Shown: positions 1 to 6,395 of the stretch, piece by piece
How the letters are laid out: each line of letters begins with the position of its first letter
How positions within the stretch are numbered: position 1 is the stretch's first letter
From: an uncultured Collinsella sp.
GTDB taxonomy: Bacteria; Actinomycetota; Coriobacteriia; Coriobacteriales; Coriobacteriaceae
Assembly (NCBI GenBank): GCA_902476475.1
Contig: CABSDO010000055.1
Span: forward strand, 1 to 13,760
DNA: 13,760 nucleotides
Reading direction: 5' to 3'
Notes under the pieces: generated by a model
The model's database searches: none
What the model was told of the DNA's origin: nothing
The model's input: only the letters and a program-made list of their open reading frames with translations
Translations under genes and position numbers: made by a program

Positions 1-364
1 GGAGGCGCGGAGAATCGAACTCCGGTCCACGAAAGCCCCCTGATCGGCATCTCCAGGCTCAGTCACTGGTTTAATCTCGGATGCGTTGCGCGCAGTGACA
101 CGCTCGCGGCATCCCAACCGGTTCAGTCTTAGCCCGCACCATACCGATTACGTGCGCGGGAGCATTCCCCTAACATGACACCGCGCCCGGGGCGGGGAAT
201 TCCCGGGTTTGGCGTGCCGCTAATTAATTAAGCAGCAAGAGCCAGCTGGGGCTCGTAAGAAGAATTCTTGTCAATTCATTTTGACAGTACCCCTGTTTAG
301 CGTGGCGAGGAGACCACGGCCTGCTTCCTCTCTCAGAGCTATCGTGTCGAAACCAGTCGCCCCC
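1..364 (-). ncRNA. ssrA: Transfer-messenger RNA (tmRNA)
   Basis: This RNA rescues ribosomes stalled on broken mRNAs and adds a degradation tag. Both tRNA-like ends are visible. The minus-strand 5' end GGGGGCG (364-358) pairs completely with the 3' CGCCTCC (7-1). The third pair is a G-U wobble, the known identity element for alanyl-tRNA synthetase. A T-arm with 5-bp stem and 7-nt loop lies at 8-24, and the conserved GGTTTCGAC of the 5' domain follows the acceptor strand. The tag reading frame is at 228-272. The discriminator base and CCA fall just before base 1, so the full RNA is about 368 nt. It is a one-piece tmRNA of normal length, with no sign of permutation. The extent at the 5' end is set by the acceptor pairing. 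Confidence 0.95.
228..272 (-). other. tmRNA tag-peptide reading frame
   Basis: Read on the minus strand, the frame encodes DKNSSYEPQLALAA followed by TAA and two further TAA/TTA-rich triplets. The C-terminal ALAA is the usual ClpXP degradation signal of bacterial tags. The resume codon is inferred to be GAC at 272-270. ATT at 275-273 precedes it, and in-frame TGA (278-276) lies before that, so the tag cannot begin further upstream. The codon just before GAC could also be the resume point, giving one extra residue. Confidence 0.85.
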
Positions 365-460
365 GGATGTCGGGAAAGTCTGGATGGCATTGGGCACGAG
401 CACCCAACACCCGTCGACTTTTCAAGGAACATACGGGGCGAGCCCCGCTTGTGAAGTGTT

Positions 461-469
461 ATCTTACCA
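461..469 (-). promoter_or_regulatory. Possible extended -10 promoter for ssrA
   Basis: On the minus strand the sequence TGGTAAGAT fits an extended -10 element (TG-N-TAAGAT). No good -35 hexamer is seen at 16-18 nt. Transcription would start near 453, giving a leader of about 90 nt before the mature 5' end at 364. That leader contains a GC-rich hairpin at 434-447 and would be removed by processing. No better -10 is visible directly upstream of 364. Confidence 0.35.
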
Positions 470-559
470 CGTTCTGAAAGCGGACAGCTGTTCTATGCAC
501 GAGCTGTGAAGACCCCAATGTGCGCCGCACTTCGCACTTTTGCTACCGATCGCGTCACG

Positions 560-565
560 TATATT
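560..565 (+). promoter_or_regulatory. Possible -10 box of the 602-1036 gene
   Basis: TATATT lies 37 nt before the start codon. The T-rich stretch near 538-544 could act as a weak -35 at 15-16 nt. It sits in the 237-nt gap between divergent ssrA and this gene, which otherwise holds no feature I can support. Confidence 0.35.
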
Positions 566-601
566 TTCGCCAAGCAAAATTGACCCGTCGAAAGGACCGT
601 T

Positions 602-1036
602 ATGGATACCAAACAGCAACTCGTCAATGCCCTCGCGGGCCTGGGCTCAACCATTACCGAAGCTATGGATGTCATCGAAGGCTTTGTCCCCTGCGGACAT
701 CCCGCCCTCACGGTATCGAACGCACTCGTCGCGCTGGACGCTGACGATGATGCAGCTCTCGCCCAGCAGCTTGAGACCGTCGAGGGCTTTATCGACCACG
801 TGAGCGAAAACCGCGGCGTGACCGCCTACCACGGCGTCGAGGTCGAGCTCGCGGGTCCCAAAGCCGATCTGCTCGCAGCAATCCGCGAGGTAGGCGCCCT
901 TATGCAGACCGCAGGCGTCAAAAACACCCAGGTCAACGAGTGGGTCTACCGCAGCCTGGCAGCACTCGACAGCTCCGACGAAAAGGCAGCCGAGCAGCTC
1001 GCAGAAAGTCCCGCCATTAAGGCCGAGCTTTTGTAA
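602..1036 (+). CDS. Small acidic protein of unknown function (144 aa)
   Basis: I do not recognise this protein. It is 144 residues, acidic and predicted mostly helical, with alanine/leucine-rich segments (for example around residues 50-65, 85-105 and 115-140). There is no signal peptide and no membrane segment. One CGH-type cysteine/histidine pair (near residue 31) is present, but no catalytic motif. The start ATG at 602 is supported by AAAGGA at 591-596, five nt upstream. It stands alone between divergent ssrA and the convergent toxin-antitoxin pair, and a strong hairpin follows its stop. Codon use looks like that of the neighbouring genes. A real gene is likely because of the ribosome site, the terminator-like hairpin and clean coding bias; the function is open. 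Confidence 0.8.
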   Translation: MDTKQQLVNALAGLGSTITEAMDVIEGFVPCGHPALTVSNALVALDADDDAALAQQLETVEGFIDHVSENRGVTAYHGVEVELAGPKADLLAAIREVGALMQTAGVKNTQVNEWVYRSLAALDSSDEKAAEQLAESPAIKAELL

Positions 1037-1045
1037 ATAGCAGAC

Positions 1046-1081
1046 GCGGGCCGCTTGGCGCATCGTCGTCCAAGGGCCCGC
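1046..1081. terminator. Hairpin between convergent genes (likely bidirectional terminator)
   Basis: GCGGGCC (1046-1052) pairs with GGCCCGC (1075-1081), and CTTGG (1054-1058) with CCAAG (1070-1074), leaving one bulged base and an 11-nt loop. It fills most of the 57-nt gap between the stops of the plus-strand 144-aa gene and the minus-strand toxin gene. There is no long T-run on either side, so intrinsic termination is inferred from position and stem strength. Confidence 0.5.
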
Positions 1082-1093
1082 AAACAGTTCGCA

Positions 1094-1609
1094 TCAACCG
1101 ATAGCCGCGCTGCCGCGTTCGGCCAAAGCCAGAATCGGCATCATTTGGCGCGGGGTCTTTGCTGCAAGATCGGCATGTTCGAGCAGCTTGCGATCGTTGG
1201 TCACCAAGTAATCGACCTGCGCGCGCTTGCACGCGGCGAGCACCAAGTTGTCCTCGTAATCGCGATGGAGCGCTACGTATTTGTCGGCCAACCAAAGGTC
1301 CGATGCATCTGCACCCACGGCCGTGGCGTTTTCGGTCATGTTCCGAACAAACGCCAACGCCGCATCGCCAATTGCACGGGCAGACGCCTCGTCGAGCGCT
1401 CCCCCGCTGGCAAGAACGCTACGCTTCAGCTCGTGTTGGACAACGTACAGCACGTCCTTAGCGATATGCACCGGAAAGAACAGCAACGCCCCCGTCTCCG
1501 TCGCCCGCCCAATAAACGCACGCGCGGCAAGCGACTCGGCATGGTCGGCGCAAAACGAATCAACCCATACGTTGGCATCCACCATTATTTTGAGGGGAAC
1601 CCCGCTCAC
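1094..1609 (-). CDS. PIN-domain toxin (VapC-like RNase)
   Basis: This is a 171-residue PIN-domain protein, a probable Mg-dependent RNase acting as the toxin of a toxin-antitoxin pair. The first strand reads LKIMVDANVWVDS with the catalytic Asp at residue 11. The central acidic residues lie in DYEDN (117-121), and the last motif is LVTNDRK with Asp139. The fourth acidic residue (about 52-60) is less certain. The start is GTG at 1609, overlapping the antitoxin stop as GTGA and so probably translationally coupled. An internal ATG at 1585 would start just before the PIN strand and is the alternative. The length is somewhat above typical VapC (about 130-150 aa). The RNA target cannot be told from sequence. 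All the key residues appear intact, so the toxin is probably functional. Confidence 0.85.
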   Translation of the reverse strand: MSGVPLKIMVDANVWVDSFCADHAESLAARAFIGRATETGALLFFPVHIAKDVLYVVQHELKRSVLASGGALDEASARAIGDAALAFVRNMTENATAVGADASDLWLADKYVALHRDYEDNLVLAACKRAQVDYLVTNDRKLLEHADLAAKTPRQMMPILALAERGSAAIG

Positions 1610-1959
1610 AGGATCATCCCCTTTTGGCGATAATGCTCATCCATGGCTTCCGAATAGATTTTGTCCCAATCGCGATCGTCGGATACGGGCGACGTAGCGA
1701 TGCCCAGGTCCGCGTAAAGCTGATCCGCCGCCGCCCAGGAAGCAGCAAACGGAGAGTCTAGCGCGGCACCCCGCTGCCGGTCGTCAACGGCCTCAAGGAT
1801 TTCCTCGCACGAACCACCGCCCTGCGCAACCCTGGCCACGACCTTTTTGATGAGTTCAGGCAGCGTTCCGCCCGAAAGCCGCAGCGCCTCCTCGGCGCGC
1901 TCTTTAACCGAGCGATCCACGCGAACATTTACCTGCACCATGCTGCCAGCAACGCTCAT
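1606..1959 (-). CDS. RelB/DinJ-like antitoxin
   Basis: This is a 117-residue antitoxin. The N-terminal segment VQVNVRVDRSVKERAEEAL, continuing into GGTLPELIKKVVARVA, matches the ribbon-helix-helix DNA-binding fold of the RelB/DinJ family. The C-terminal tail, rich in Asp, Trp and Tyr (DWDKIYSEAMDEHY, near residues 98-111), is likely the toxin-binding part. The start ATG at 1959 has GGGAGGA 11 nt upstream. An in-frame ATG at 1941 is possible, and the upstream extension to 2097 is rejected because it would read through the promoter and the neighbouring terminator. The gene comes first in the pair, as expected, and probably represses its own promoter through the repeats at 1981-2019. Confidence 0.85.
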   Translation of the reverse strand: MSVAGSMVQVNVRVDRSVKERAEEALRLSGGTLPELIKKVVARVAQGGGSCEEILEAVDDRQRGAALDSPFAASWAAADQLYADLGIATSPVSDDRDWDKIYSEAMDEHYRQKGMIL

Positions 1960-1980
1960 ATCGATTACGCTCCTCCCGTC

Positions 1981-2019
1981 TGCTATCACTGCTAGCACCA
2001 CTATATTAGGCTGATAGCA
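1981..2019. promoter_or_regulatory. Probable operator of the toxin-antitoxin operon (three related 8-mers)
   Basis: TGCTATCA (1981-1988) and TGATAGCA (2012-2019) form a perfect inverted pair, with the self-palindrome TGCTAGCA (1990-1997) between them. One copy lies in the promoter spacer and the other two cover the inferred transcription start. This fits cooperative binding by the ribbon-helix-helix antitoxin; the role is inferred. Confidence 0.65.
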
Positions 2020-2028
2020 CATGGTCAA
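2000..2028 (-). promoter_or_regulatory. Promoter of the toxin-antitoxin operon
   Basis: On the minus strand TTGACC (2028-2023) and TATAGT (2005-2000) are separated by 17 nt, a near-consensus housekeeping promoter. Transcription would start near 1993, leaving a leader of about 34 nt before the antitoxin ATG. The -35 lies only 4 nt beyond the T-run of the preceding operon's terminator. Confidence 0.75.
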
Positions 2029-2032
2029 ATGC

Positions 2033-2078
2033 AAAAGGCCTGCGCCCGGACGACACCGATGCCGTCTGGGCGCAGGCC
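2033..2078 (-). terminator. Rho-independent terminator of the metal-ATPase operon
   Basis: A 16-bp stem (2037-2052 with 2063-2078, one G-U pair) and a 10-nt loop are followed on the minus strand by TTTT (2036-2033). It begins 24 nt after the stop codon of the P-type ATPase. Confidence 0.9.
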
Positions 2079-2102
2079 AGATAACGTGGGTGAACACGTC
2101 TG

Positions 2103-4178
2103 TTAACGCAGGTACGCCTTTGCGTTGCCCAGGCTGTAGGCAATCGTCGAGCCGTTGTGCAGCAGTGACGACGCCTGCGGGGTAATCGCGCCGGTAATGC
2201 CCAGTGCCAAGAGCGCTGAGTTGGTGAGCATCACCTTAGAATAGGAGCTCGTCAGACGGTCGATGAGACCCTGACTCATGCGGCGCAGGCGCACGATCGC
2301 GGCAAGATCCGTATCGGTCAGGATGATATCGGCGACCTCCTTGGCAATGTCGCTTCCGCCGCCCATGGCCAACCCCACATCGGCCAAACCGAGCGCCGGC
2401 GAATCGTTGACGCCGTCGCCCACCATGGCAACGTGGCGCCCCTCGCCCTTAATGCGCTCCACATACGCGTACTTGTCCTCGGGCAGCAGCTCGGCCTTAA
2501 ACTCGTCGACGCCCGCCTCTCGCGCAATGCGCTCGGCCGTGCGCTCGGAGTCGCCCGTGAGCATAACGACATGCTTGACGCCCAGCGCATGCAGGTCGGC
2601 GATTGCCTCGCGGACCCCGGGCTTGAGCGGGTCCTCGATACCGAGCACGCCGACGACCTTTCCATCGACCGCCAGATACAGCGGCGACAGGCCCTGCATC
2701 TGGGACTCGATTTGCTCCTTAATGTCGGACTCGAGCTGCGCGCCCTCATCCTCAAATACAAAGTGCGCGGAACCGATGATGGCGCGACGCCCTTCAATGG
2801 ACGAAGCGATGCCGTGCGCCACGATGTATTCGACGGCGGCATGGCGCTCGCGGTGCTCGAGCCCGCGCTCGCGGGCGGCGTTGACCACGGCACGCGCCAC
2901 CGGATGCGGAAAATGCTCCTCCAAGCAAGCGGAAAGGCGCAGGACCTCGTCCTCGCTCCAGCCATCGGTGGTGAGCACGCAGGCAAGACGCGGCTGTGCC
3001 TCGGTAAGCGTGCCAGTCTTATCAAACACAATGGTGTCGGCCTTGGCAAACGACTCAAAGTACTTCGCGCCCTTGACCATGACGCCCATCTTGGCAGCAT
3101 CGCTCATAGCGGTCATGACGGCAACGGAACCCGTGAGCTTGAGTGCACACGAGTAGTCGACCATCAGCGCCGCCGAGGTCTTGATGAGGCTGCGGGTGGT
3201 AAGCGCAACCAGGCCCGCGAGCAGGAAGTTCCACGGGACGATCTTGTTGGCAAGGTCCTCCATGTGCGACTGGCCCTCGGACTTGAGCGAGTCGGCCGTC
3301 TGCACGAGCGAGACAATTGAGCGCAGTTTGGTTTGCGCCGTATTGGCGCGCACACGCACCAAGATGCTGCCGTCCTCCACGACGGTGCCGGCGAACACGT
3401 CGTCGCCCACGCTGCGCTCGACGGCAAGCGGCTCGCCGGTCAGGGTCGCCTGGTTGACCATGGCGCTCCCCTGCTCGACAACACCGTCGATGCAAATGGA
3501 CATGCCAGTGCGCACGGCGACCAGATCGCCGGGCTCAAGCTCGGTGGCGGCAACGCTTACCTCGGTGTCGCCGACGACCTTTTGCGCCTTGTCGGGCACA
3601 TCGAGCAGCGAGTTGATGAGCTCATTTTCGCTCATGGCGCGTGTGTAGTCCTCGAGCAATTCGCCCACGTTGAGCAGGAACATCGTCTGGCCCGCGGTGT
3701 CGACATCACGCTTGACGAACGAAATGCCGATGGCCGAAGCGTCGAGCACGGGAACGGTCAGGCGCGGCTGCGCCAGCTCATGAAGGGCAGCGCGCAAAAA
3801 TGCCATGTAACCGGCCACGACAAACACCGCACGCAGGGGCGTGGGCAAAAACCATCGGCGCGCATAGTGGGCGCCGACAAGCGTGGCAAGATCCATAACG
3901 AGCTTGTGCTTGCGCGGCTCAAGCTGCATCACGTAACCCGTCTTTGCGTCGGCAATGGCCTGAGCGTCGAGCGCACCGACGGCGGCCAGCACGGCATCGC
4001 GACACGGCTCGTCATATTCGAGCGCTAACTGGCCAATACGGCCATAGACGCGCACCTTGTGCACGCCGTCGATATCGCCGCTGAGCTTAAGAAGTGCATC
4101 GAGATCGCTCTCTGGCACAGGACCCGCCAATTGAAGACGGGTCCTGCCGGGGATCTCGCTGATAATCGAGAATCTCAT
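2103..4178 (-). CDS. P1B-type heavy-metal-transporting ATPase
   Basis: This is a 691-residue inner-membrane pump that uses ATP to move a metal ion. The N-terminal 75 residues look like a degenerate HMA-type domain (IPGRTRLQL) without a CxxC metal site. The actuator loop has TLTGEP (245-250). Phosphorylation is at DKTGTLT (Asp386). The nucleotide domain has HPVARA (from 425), TGDS (541-544) and GDGVND (587-592). The C-terminus carries NGSTIAYSLGNA, as in other P1B pumps. In place of the usual CPC motif in the core membrane helix it has YSCALKL (342-348), so the transported ion cannot be assigned by the standard CPC/SPC rules. It follows the small gene at 4197-4442 after 18 nt with only a weak ribosome site, suggesting coupled translation, and ends at a strong terminator. 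Metal identity is open; Mn, Fe, Zn or others are possible. Confidence 0.93.
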   Translation of the reverse strand: MRFSIISEIPGRTRLQLAGPVPESDLDALLKLSGDIDGVHKVRVYGRIGQLALEYDEPCRDAVLAAVGALDAQAIADAKTGYVMQLEPRKHKLVMDLATLVGAHYARRWFLPTPLRAVFVVAGYMAFLRAALHELAQPRLTVPVLDASAIGISFVKRDVDTAGQTMFLLNVGELLEDYTRAMSENELINSLLDVPDKAQKVVGDTEVSVAATELEPGDLVAVRTGMSICIDGVVEQGSAMVNQATLTGEPLAVERSVGDDVFAGTVVEDGSILVRVRANTAQTKLRSIVSLVQTADSLKSEGQSHMEDLANKIVPWNFLLAGLVALTTRSLIKTSAALMVDYSCALKLTGSVAVMTAMSDAAKMGVMVKGAKYFESFAKADTIVFDKTGTLTEAQPRLACVLTTDGWSEDEVLRLSACLEEHFPHPVARAVVNAARERGLEHRERHAAVEYIVAHGIASSIEGRRAIIGSAHFVFEDEGAQLESDIKEQIESQMQGLSPLYLAVDGKVVGVLGIEDPLKPGVREAIADLHALGVKHVVMLTGDSERTAERIAREAGVDEFKAELLPEDKYAYVERIKGEGRHVAMVGDGVNDSPALGLADVGLAMGGGSDIAKEVADIILTDTDLAAIVRLRRMSQGLIDRLTSSYSKVMLTNSALLALGITGAITPQASSLLHNGSTIAYSLGNAKAYLR

Positions 4179-4196
4179 AGTTTGTGCCTGGGAGCG

Positions 4197-4442
4197 TTAC
4201 TCGGCTGCCTCGTCAGCAGCGGCCTCGCTCTGGGTGATGTAGGCCGCCTCGGCAACCATGTCGTCGACATTAGCCTTGGCCTGCTCGACCATGTCCTGGT
4301 AGCCGTTCTTGATGCGCATGCCGCACGCGATACCCTGCACGCAGGCGTTCTTTACCGGAGCGCTGGTGAGCAGCTTGATGCCAGCCGTACCAAGCAGAAA
4401 ACCGCCACCAACAAGCAGGGTGTTGAACGTGGACTTCTTCAT
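4197..4442 (-). CDS. Small membrane-anchored partner of the P1B ATPase (DUF6110-like)
   Basis: This is an 81-residue protein. After MKKSTFN it has one hydrophobic glycine-rich segment (TLLVGGGFLLGTAGIKLL, about residues 8-25) that could be a membrane anchor. A short region with two cysteines follows (VKNACVQGIACG, Cys34 and Cys40 approximately), then an acidic helical tail. The GGFLLGTAGIKLL pattern resembles, from memory, the small DUF6110 proteins found beside P-type metal ATPases; that family call is not certain. The start ATG at 4442 has AAGGGAGAG close upstream; an extension to 4502 is rejected because it would skip that site. It is first in the operon. A role as a metal-handling or regulatory subunit of the pump is inference. 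Confidence 0.75.
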   Translation of the reverse strand: MKKSTFNTLLVGGGFLLGTAGIKLLTSAPVKNACVQGIACGMRIKNGYQDMVEQAKANVDDMVAEAAYITQSEAAADEAAE

Positions 4443-4550
4443 GATGTCTCTCCCTTTTGCCGCATTGGACGCGGCATGGTGCCTCAGCACCCGAGTAAAC
4501 AAGTTTGCTCGAGCACGCTTTTGAAATATCTCAATTTTATCTAACTATCT

Positions 4551-4570
4551 AGGTCAGCCATGGCTAACCT
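4551..4570. promoter_or_regulatory. 20-bp palindrome, possible metal-regulator operator
   Basis: AGGTCAGCCA (4551-4560) and TGGCTAACCT (4561-4570) are reverse complements at 9 of 10 positions. On the minus strand it lies 11 bp upstream of a -10-like TAAAAT (4539-4534), covering the -35 position, where no standard -35 hexamer is seen. The half-sites AGGTTAG/CTAACCT resemble those of DtxR/IdeR boxes but are further apart. A start near 4527 would leave a leader of about 85 nt that contains a perfect 10-bp palindrome (4506-4515) and a 6-bp hairpin (4458-4476) just upstream of the ribosome site. Confidence 0.5.
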
Positions 4571-4599
4571 TTTGAAAATTAACGATGCGGAGTAACCGA

Positions 4600-4630
4600 T
4601 TGTCAATGTGACAAAGGGACTGTCCCTTTG
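4600..4630 (-). terminator. Hairpin after the ABC operon (possible terminator)
   Basis: CAAAGGGA (4612-4619) pairs with TCCCTTTG (4623-4630) over a 3-nt loop, 7 nt beyond the stop of the ABC gene at 4638. A second perfect dyad, TTGTCA-ATG-TGACAA (4600-4614), overlaps its arm, so the two hairpins exclude each other. The T-run is short. It may be a terminator or the remnant of a dispersed repeat. Confidence 0.4.
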
Positions 4631-4637
4631 CCCCTTC

Positions 4638-6395
4638 TTACAACTGCCAGGTAGCTGCTTCCTTTTGCAGCGCCACCATGCGGGCGAATTCTCCACCTGC
4701 CGCCTTGAGCTGCGCCGGAGTGCCCTGCTCGGCAACCACACCATCCTTGAGTACAACGATTTTGTCGGCATTTTCCACCGTACGCATACGGTGGGCAATA
4801 ACGATAACCGTCTTACCCGCAAGCAGACGGGAGAGCGCCTGCTGAACCACGGTCTCGTTCTCCACATCCAAGCTCGCCGTCGCCTCGTCCAACAGCACGA
4901 TAGGCGCGTCTTTGAGCAGCGCACGGGCGATAGAGATGCGCTGGCGCTCACCGCCGGACAGCTTGGAGCCGTTCTCGCCGATCATGGTGTCATAGCCCTG
5001 CGGCATGCGGCTCACAAACTCGTCGCAGTTGGCGGCACGCGCGGCAGCAAGCACTTCCTCATCGGTGGCATCGCGACGACCAAGACGGATGTTTCCCATC
5101 ACCGTGTCGTCAAAGAGCAGCACGTCTTGGAACACAATGGCGTAGTCGCGCAGCAGCACCTCGGGATCCACGCTCGCAACATCCACGCCGCCCACGGTGA
5201 CCGTGCCCGCAGTGGCATCCCAAAAGCGCGCGGCCAGGCGGCTCACCGTGGACTTACCGGAGCCCGAAGGACCGACCAGTGCCGTGACCTCGCCTTCCTT
5301 GGCGGTAAAGCTCACATCGGTAAGAACTTTCTCGCCGGCGCGGCCGTCCTCGCCCGCACCATAGCCAAATGCCACGTGATCGAACACCACATCGTGGCCT
5401 ACGGGCTCAAACTGCTCGCTGCCCCGCGCCACGGGCTCTTCCATGATGGAACGCATGCGCTTGGCAGACGACTCGGCGGCAAACAGCTCGGACATCAGCA
5501 TCAGCGCCTGATCAAAGGGCGCATAGATGCGGCTCACCATAAGCAGGAAGGCAAACATCACCAAAAAGTCGACCTGCCCGGAGGCGACCATCGCAGCGCC
5601 CGTGACCAACGTGGTGGCAATCCCCAGGCGCAGGATGGCAAAGGCGGAGTTGACCAAAAGCCCATTGGCGAGCTCGCCCTTGGTGGTCTCGCGCTCCTCG
5701 GCATCGATCACGGCGTTGAGCCCCTCAAGATAATGAGCCTCCTGGTTGGTGGCGCGGATCTCGCGCACGCAGTCGAGCGTCTCCTGGATCGCCTCGGTAA
5801 CCTTGACCTTCTCGGCACGCACATGGTCGAACACCGGGGTCATGGGGCCGCGTGTCAGATACAGCACGGCAAAGGCCACGGGCACGCTCCAAAACGCCGC
5901 GATCGCCAGCTGCCAGCAAAAGAACAGCGACGCCACGAACACAATGGCGCTTGCGATGATGGCACCCCAAAGCTCTCCCAGCACGTGGCTGTAGGCGTGC
6001 TCCATGGCCTGGACGTCGCCCATGATGGTCTCGGTTAAATCGGCCAGATCACGACGGCCAAAAAACGACAGCGGCAGCTTGCGCAAGCGCTCGGCAATCT
6101 CCATACGCTGCTTGCCGCACTCCTCGTAAAAGATGCAGTAGGTGTAGTAATACTGCTGCCAGTTAGAGGCAAAGAGCAACACGAAAAAGACCAGGAGGCC
6201 GCCCACAATCGGCAGGGCATCCGGCAGGTCGGCACCGGTGGCGAGATGTTCGACAAAACCGGCCATGACCAGGAACAATAAGCCCATGCCGGCCATGGTA
6301 ATGAGATTGGTGAGCGCGGTCCAGAAAATGCCGCGTTTTACGCCGGCGACGCCTTTATCGGATAGGAAATACTTCTTTTGGAATGAGGCGAACAT
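4638..6395 (-). CDS. ABC transporter, fused membrane and ATPase domains (YbtQ/IrtB-like half)
   Basis: This is a 585-residue half-transporter of the exporter fold. Residues about 20-310 hold six hydrophobic segments of the membrane domain. Residues 335-585 form the ATPase: Walker A GPSGSGKST (375-383), Q-loop Gln423, signature LSGGERQ (479-485), Walker B IVLLDEA (499-505), D-loop SLD, and the switch His535 in AHR. All are intact, so both ATP sites with its partner may be active. The ATG directly abuts the stop of the preceding ABC gene (TAAATG), with GGGAGG in the end of that gene as its ribosome site. The pair therefore most likely makes a heterodimer. Together with the divergent AraC regulator it resembles YbtPQ or IrtAB, which use the exporter fold to import metal-siderophore complexes. 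A drug or peptide exporter cannot be excluded. Confidence 0.92.
   Translation of the reverse strand: MFASFQKKYFLSDKGVAGVKRGIFWTALTNLITMAGMGLLFLVMAGFVEHLATGADLPDALPIVGGLLVFFVLLFASNWQQYYYTYCIFYEECGKQRMEIAERLRKLPLSFFGRRDLADLTETIMGDVQAMEHAYSHVLGELWGAIIASAIVFVASLFFCWQLAIAAFWSVPVAFAVLYLTRGPMTPVFDHVRAEKVKVTEAIQETLDCVREIRATNQEAHYLEGLNAVIDAEERETTKGELANGLLVNSAFAILRLGIATTLVTGAAMVASGQVDFLVMFAFLLMVSRIYAPFDQALMLMSELFAAESSAKRMRSIMEEPVARGSEQFEPVGHDVVFDHVAFGYGAGEDGRAGEKVLTDVSFTAKEGEVTALVGPSGSGKSTVSRLAARFWDATAGTVTVGGVDVASVDPEVLLRDYAIVFQDVLLFDDTVMGNIRLGRRDATDEEVLAAARAANCDEFVSRMPQGYDTMIGENGSKLSGGERQRISIARALLKDAPIVLLDEATASLDVENETVVQQALSRLLAGKTVIVIAHRMRTVENADKIVVLKDGVVAEQGTPAQLKAAGGEFARMVALQKEAATWQL

Noticed and set aside
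1..80. Plain tRNA gene at the window start
   Set aside because: The T-arm belongs to the tmRNA: its acceptor partner is at 358-364 and a tag frame lies between.
1960..2097. N-terminal extension of the antitoxin to 2097
   Set aside because: It would cross the operon's own promoter and the terminator of the neighbouring operon; the RHH domain begins just after ATG 1959.
2278..3156. Plus-strand open frames opposite the P-type ATPase
   Set aside because: They are Ser/Arg/Thr-rich mirror frames of a clearly conserved gene.
4608..6038. Long plus-strand open frame (476 aa) antisense to the ABC gene
   Set aside because: It lies wholly opposite a gene with all ABC motifs, its protein is His/Arg/Gly-rich without family features, and such shadows are common in high-GC genes.
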